From: Gemmatimonadota bacterium
Lineage (GTDB): Bacteria; Gemmatimonadota; Gemmatimonadetes; Gemmatimonadales; GWC2-71-9
NCBI GenBank assembly: GCA_029884275.1
Contig: JAOUIC010000098.1
Location: 1 to 6,727 of the forward strand
DNA: 6,727 nt
Reading direction: 5' to 3'
The notes under the pieces were generated by a model. The model was not told where the DNA came from and ran no database searches. It saw only the letters and a program-made list of their open reading frames with translations. Position 1 is the first letter of the stretch, and each line of letters opens with the position of its first letter. Shown in pieces: positions 5,865 to 6,727 of this stretch. The position numbers and the translations under genes are program-made.

Positions 5865-6727
5865 CCGGCCTTCACCTCGGTCCAGATCTGGTAGTACCGC
5901 TGCGTGTCCTCGCCGAGGTCGCGGTAGAACTCGAGTCGCGTCAGTTCCTCGGCCGTTGGGTACGGCACGGGGTCGGCCAGCAGGGCGGTTCCGGGGGCGT
6001 TTGCGGTGCCATAGCCCGTGACGGTGGCGTTGCGGGCGGCGACCTCCGGCCGGAGCATGTAGTCCAGAAACTGGAGCGCTTCACGCACGTTCGGCGCGTT
6101 GGAGGGAATGGCCATCGTGTCCATCCAGATCGAGCTCCCCTCCCTGGGCACGACATAGGCAATTTCGGGCGACTCCACCGCCGCCTGGGCGGCGTCGCCA
6201 TTCCACATCTGGGCCACCCAGACATCTCCCGCCACAATCTGGCCCCGCACCGGCGCGGAGATGTACGCCAGCAGATTCGGCCGCGCGGCCAGCGCATCCA
6301 CCTTGGCCTGCCGGAGTTCTCCGGGATCAGTCGAGTTGACCGAGTGGCCGCGGTAGCGCAGCATCGCGCCGAGCACCTCCCGCGCGTCGTCCATCATGGT
6401 CATCGTCCCGGCGTAGGCCGGGTCAAAGAACACCCCCCAGGAGTCGGGCGGGGTGGCGAGCTTGTCGCGTCGCCATGCGATTCCTGATGTCCCCCACTCA
6501 TAGGGCACGGCAAAGTCGGGATGTGGATTGGCCGACGGGGCCTGGAACATCGGCGCAATGTTGTCGCGGTTAGCAAGCGCCCCATTCGGGATCTGCAGGA
6601 GAAGCCCGGCGTCCACCAGCGAGGGGAGAAGGTAGCTGGTGGGAAAGAGAATGTCGTACCCCTGCGCGCCGGCAAAGAGCTTGGCGAGCATCTCCGCGTT
6701 GCTCTCGTAGGTGTCCACCGTAACGCG
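5861..6727 (-). CDS. potD: Spermidine/putrescine ABC transporter substrate-binding protein (PotD/PotF family), missing its N-terminus at the window edge
   Basis: This periplasmic protein captures polyamines and hands them to a PotABC-type importer. The 288 codons visible start inside the protein at RVTVDTYESN, matching the segment of E. coli PotD about 50 residues after its N-terminus; the signal peptide and first binding residues (W34, T35 in PotD) are off the edge. A GTG at 6718 is internal, not the start. Binding-site residues line up with PotD in order: TSY (about 6632-6640, cf. S83/Y85), DDAREV around 6386 (D168, E171), MWNG around 6205 (W229), IWMD around 6121-6127 (W255, D257), TGY around 6013 (Y293) and YYQ near 5890 (Q327). 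With both Trp and the acidic residues kept, a polyamine ligand is well supported; spermidine versus putrescine cannot be decided. The HEAT-repeat gene follows with a 4-base overlap. ATPase and permease genes would be expected to the right. Confidence 0.93.
   Translation of the reverse strand, partial: RVTVDTYESNAEMLAKLFAGAQGYDILFPTSYLLPSLVDAGLLLQIPNGALANRDNIAPMFQAPSANPHPDFAVPYEWGTSGIAWRRDKLATPPDSWGVFFDPAYAGTMTMMDDAREVLGAMLRYRGHSVNSTDPGELRQAKVDALAARPNLLAYISAPVRGQIVAGDVWVAQMWNGDAAQAAVESPEIAYVVPREGSSIWMDTMAIPSNAPNVREALQFLDYMLRPEVAARNATVTGYGTANAPGTALLADPVPYPTAEELTRLEFYRDLGEDTQRYYQIWTEVKAG

Noticed and set aside
4623..5894. 423-codon plus-strand open frame opposite the HEAT-repeat gene
   Set aside because: The product is Arg/Pro/Gly/His-rich with no recognisable domain. 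The minus-strand frame has helical repeats, a Shine-Dalgarno site and an operon overlap, so it is the real gene.

Overview
This is a GC-rich, gene-dense chromosomal window (about two thirds G+C by eye, with coding third positions strongly G/C). The genes fit a Gram-negative bacterium with an outer membrane: a tripartite-type drug efflux pump, an outer-membrane channel subunit and a periplasmic polyamine-binding protein. No rRNA, tRNA or phylogenetic marker is present. The gene style (large RND pump, HEAT-repeat protein, concanavalin-like secreted protein) recalls soil phyla such as Gemmatimonadota or Acidobacteriota, but that is only an impression.

Region 1 (1-3318, minus strand): an almost certainly complete HAE1-type RND inner-membrane transporter of 1024 residues, overlapping by 4 bases (ATGA) the start of a TolC-family outer-membrane factor. 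The latter runs off the left edge after 82 codons. The periplasmic adaptor normally paired with such a pump is not upstream of the transporter, so it is either beyond the left edge or elsewhere in the genome.

Region 2 (3319-3791): a low-coding-density stretch. It holds a 196-base leader in front of the pump gene with several inverted repeats, then a 54-residue hydrophobic small protein on the minus strand (3515-3679) with a good Shine-Dalgarno site. A 112-base divergent intergenic region follows.

Region 3 (3792-4445, plus strand): the only plus-strand gene, an exported protein of 217 residues that looks like a concanavalin A-like/jelly-roll beta-sandwich domain of unknown function. It converges on the next gene with a hairpin in the short gap.

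Region 4 (4491-6727, minus strand): a PotD/PotF-type polyamine-binding protein, cut off at its N-terminus by the right edge, overlaps by 4 bases (GTGA) a 457-residue HEAT-repeat protein. They are probably the distal part of a potABCD-like operon whose ATPase and permease genes would lie to the right.

Most of the window is ordinary housekeeping or transport content. The parts worth a second look are the small membrane protein and the structured leader in front of the pump, the absent adaptor, and the translationally coupled HEAT-repeat protein in the polyamine operon. Nothing here is clear evidence of a wholly new system.
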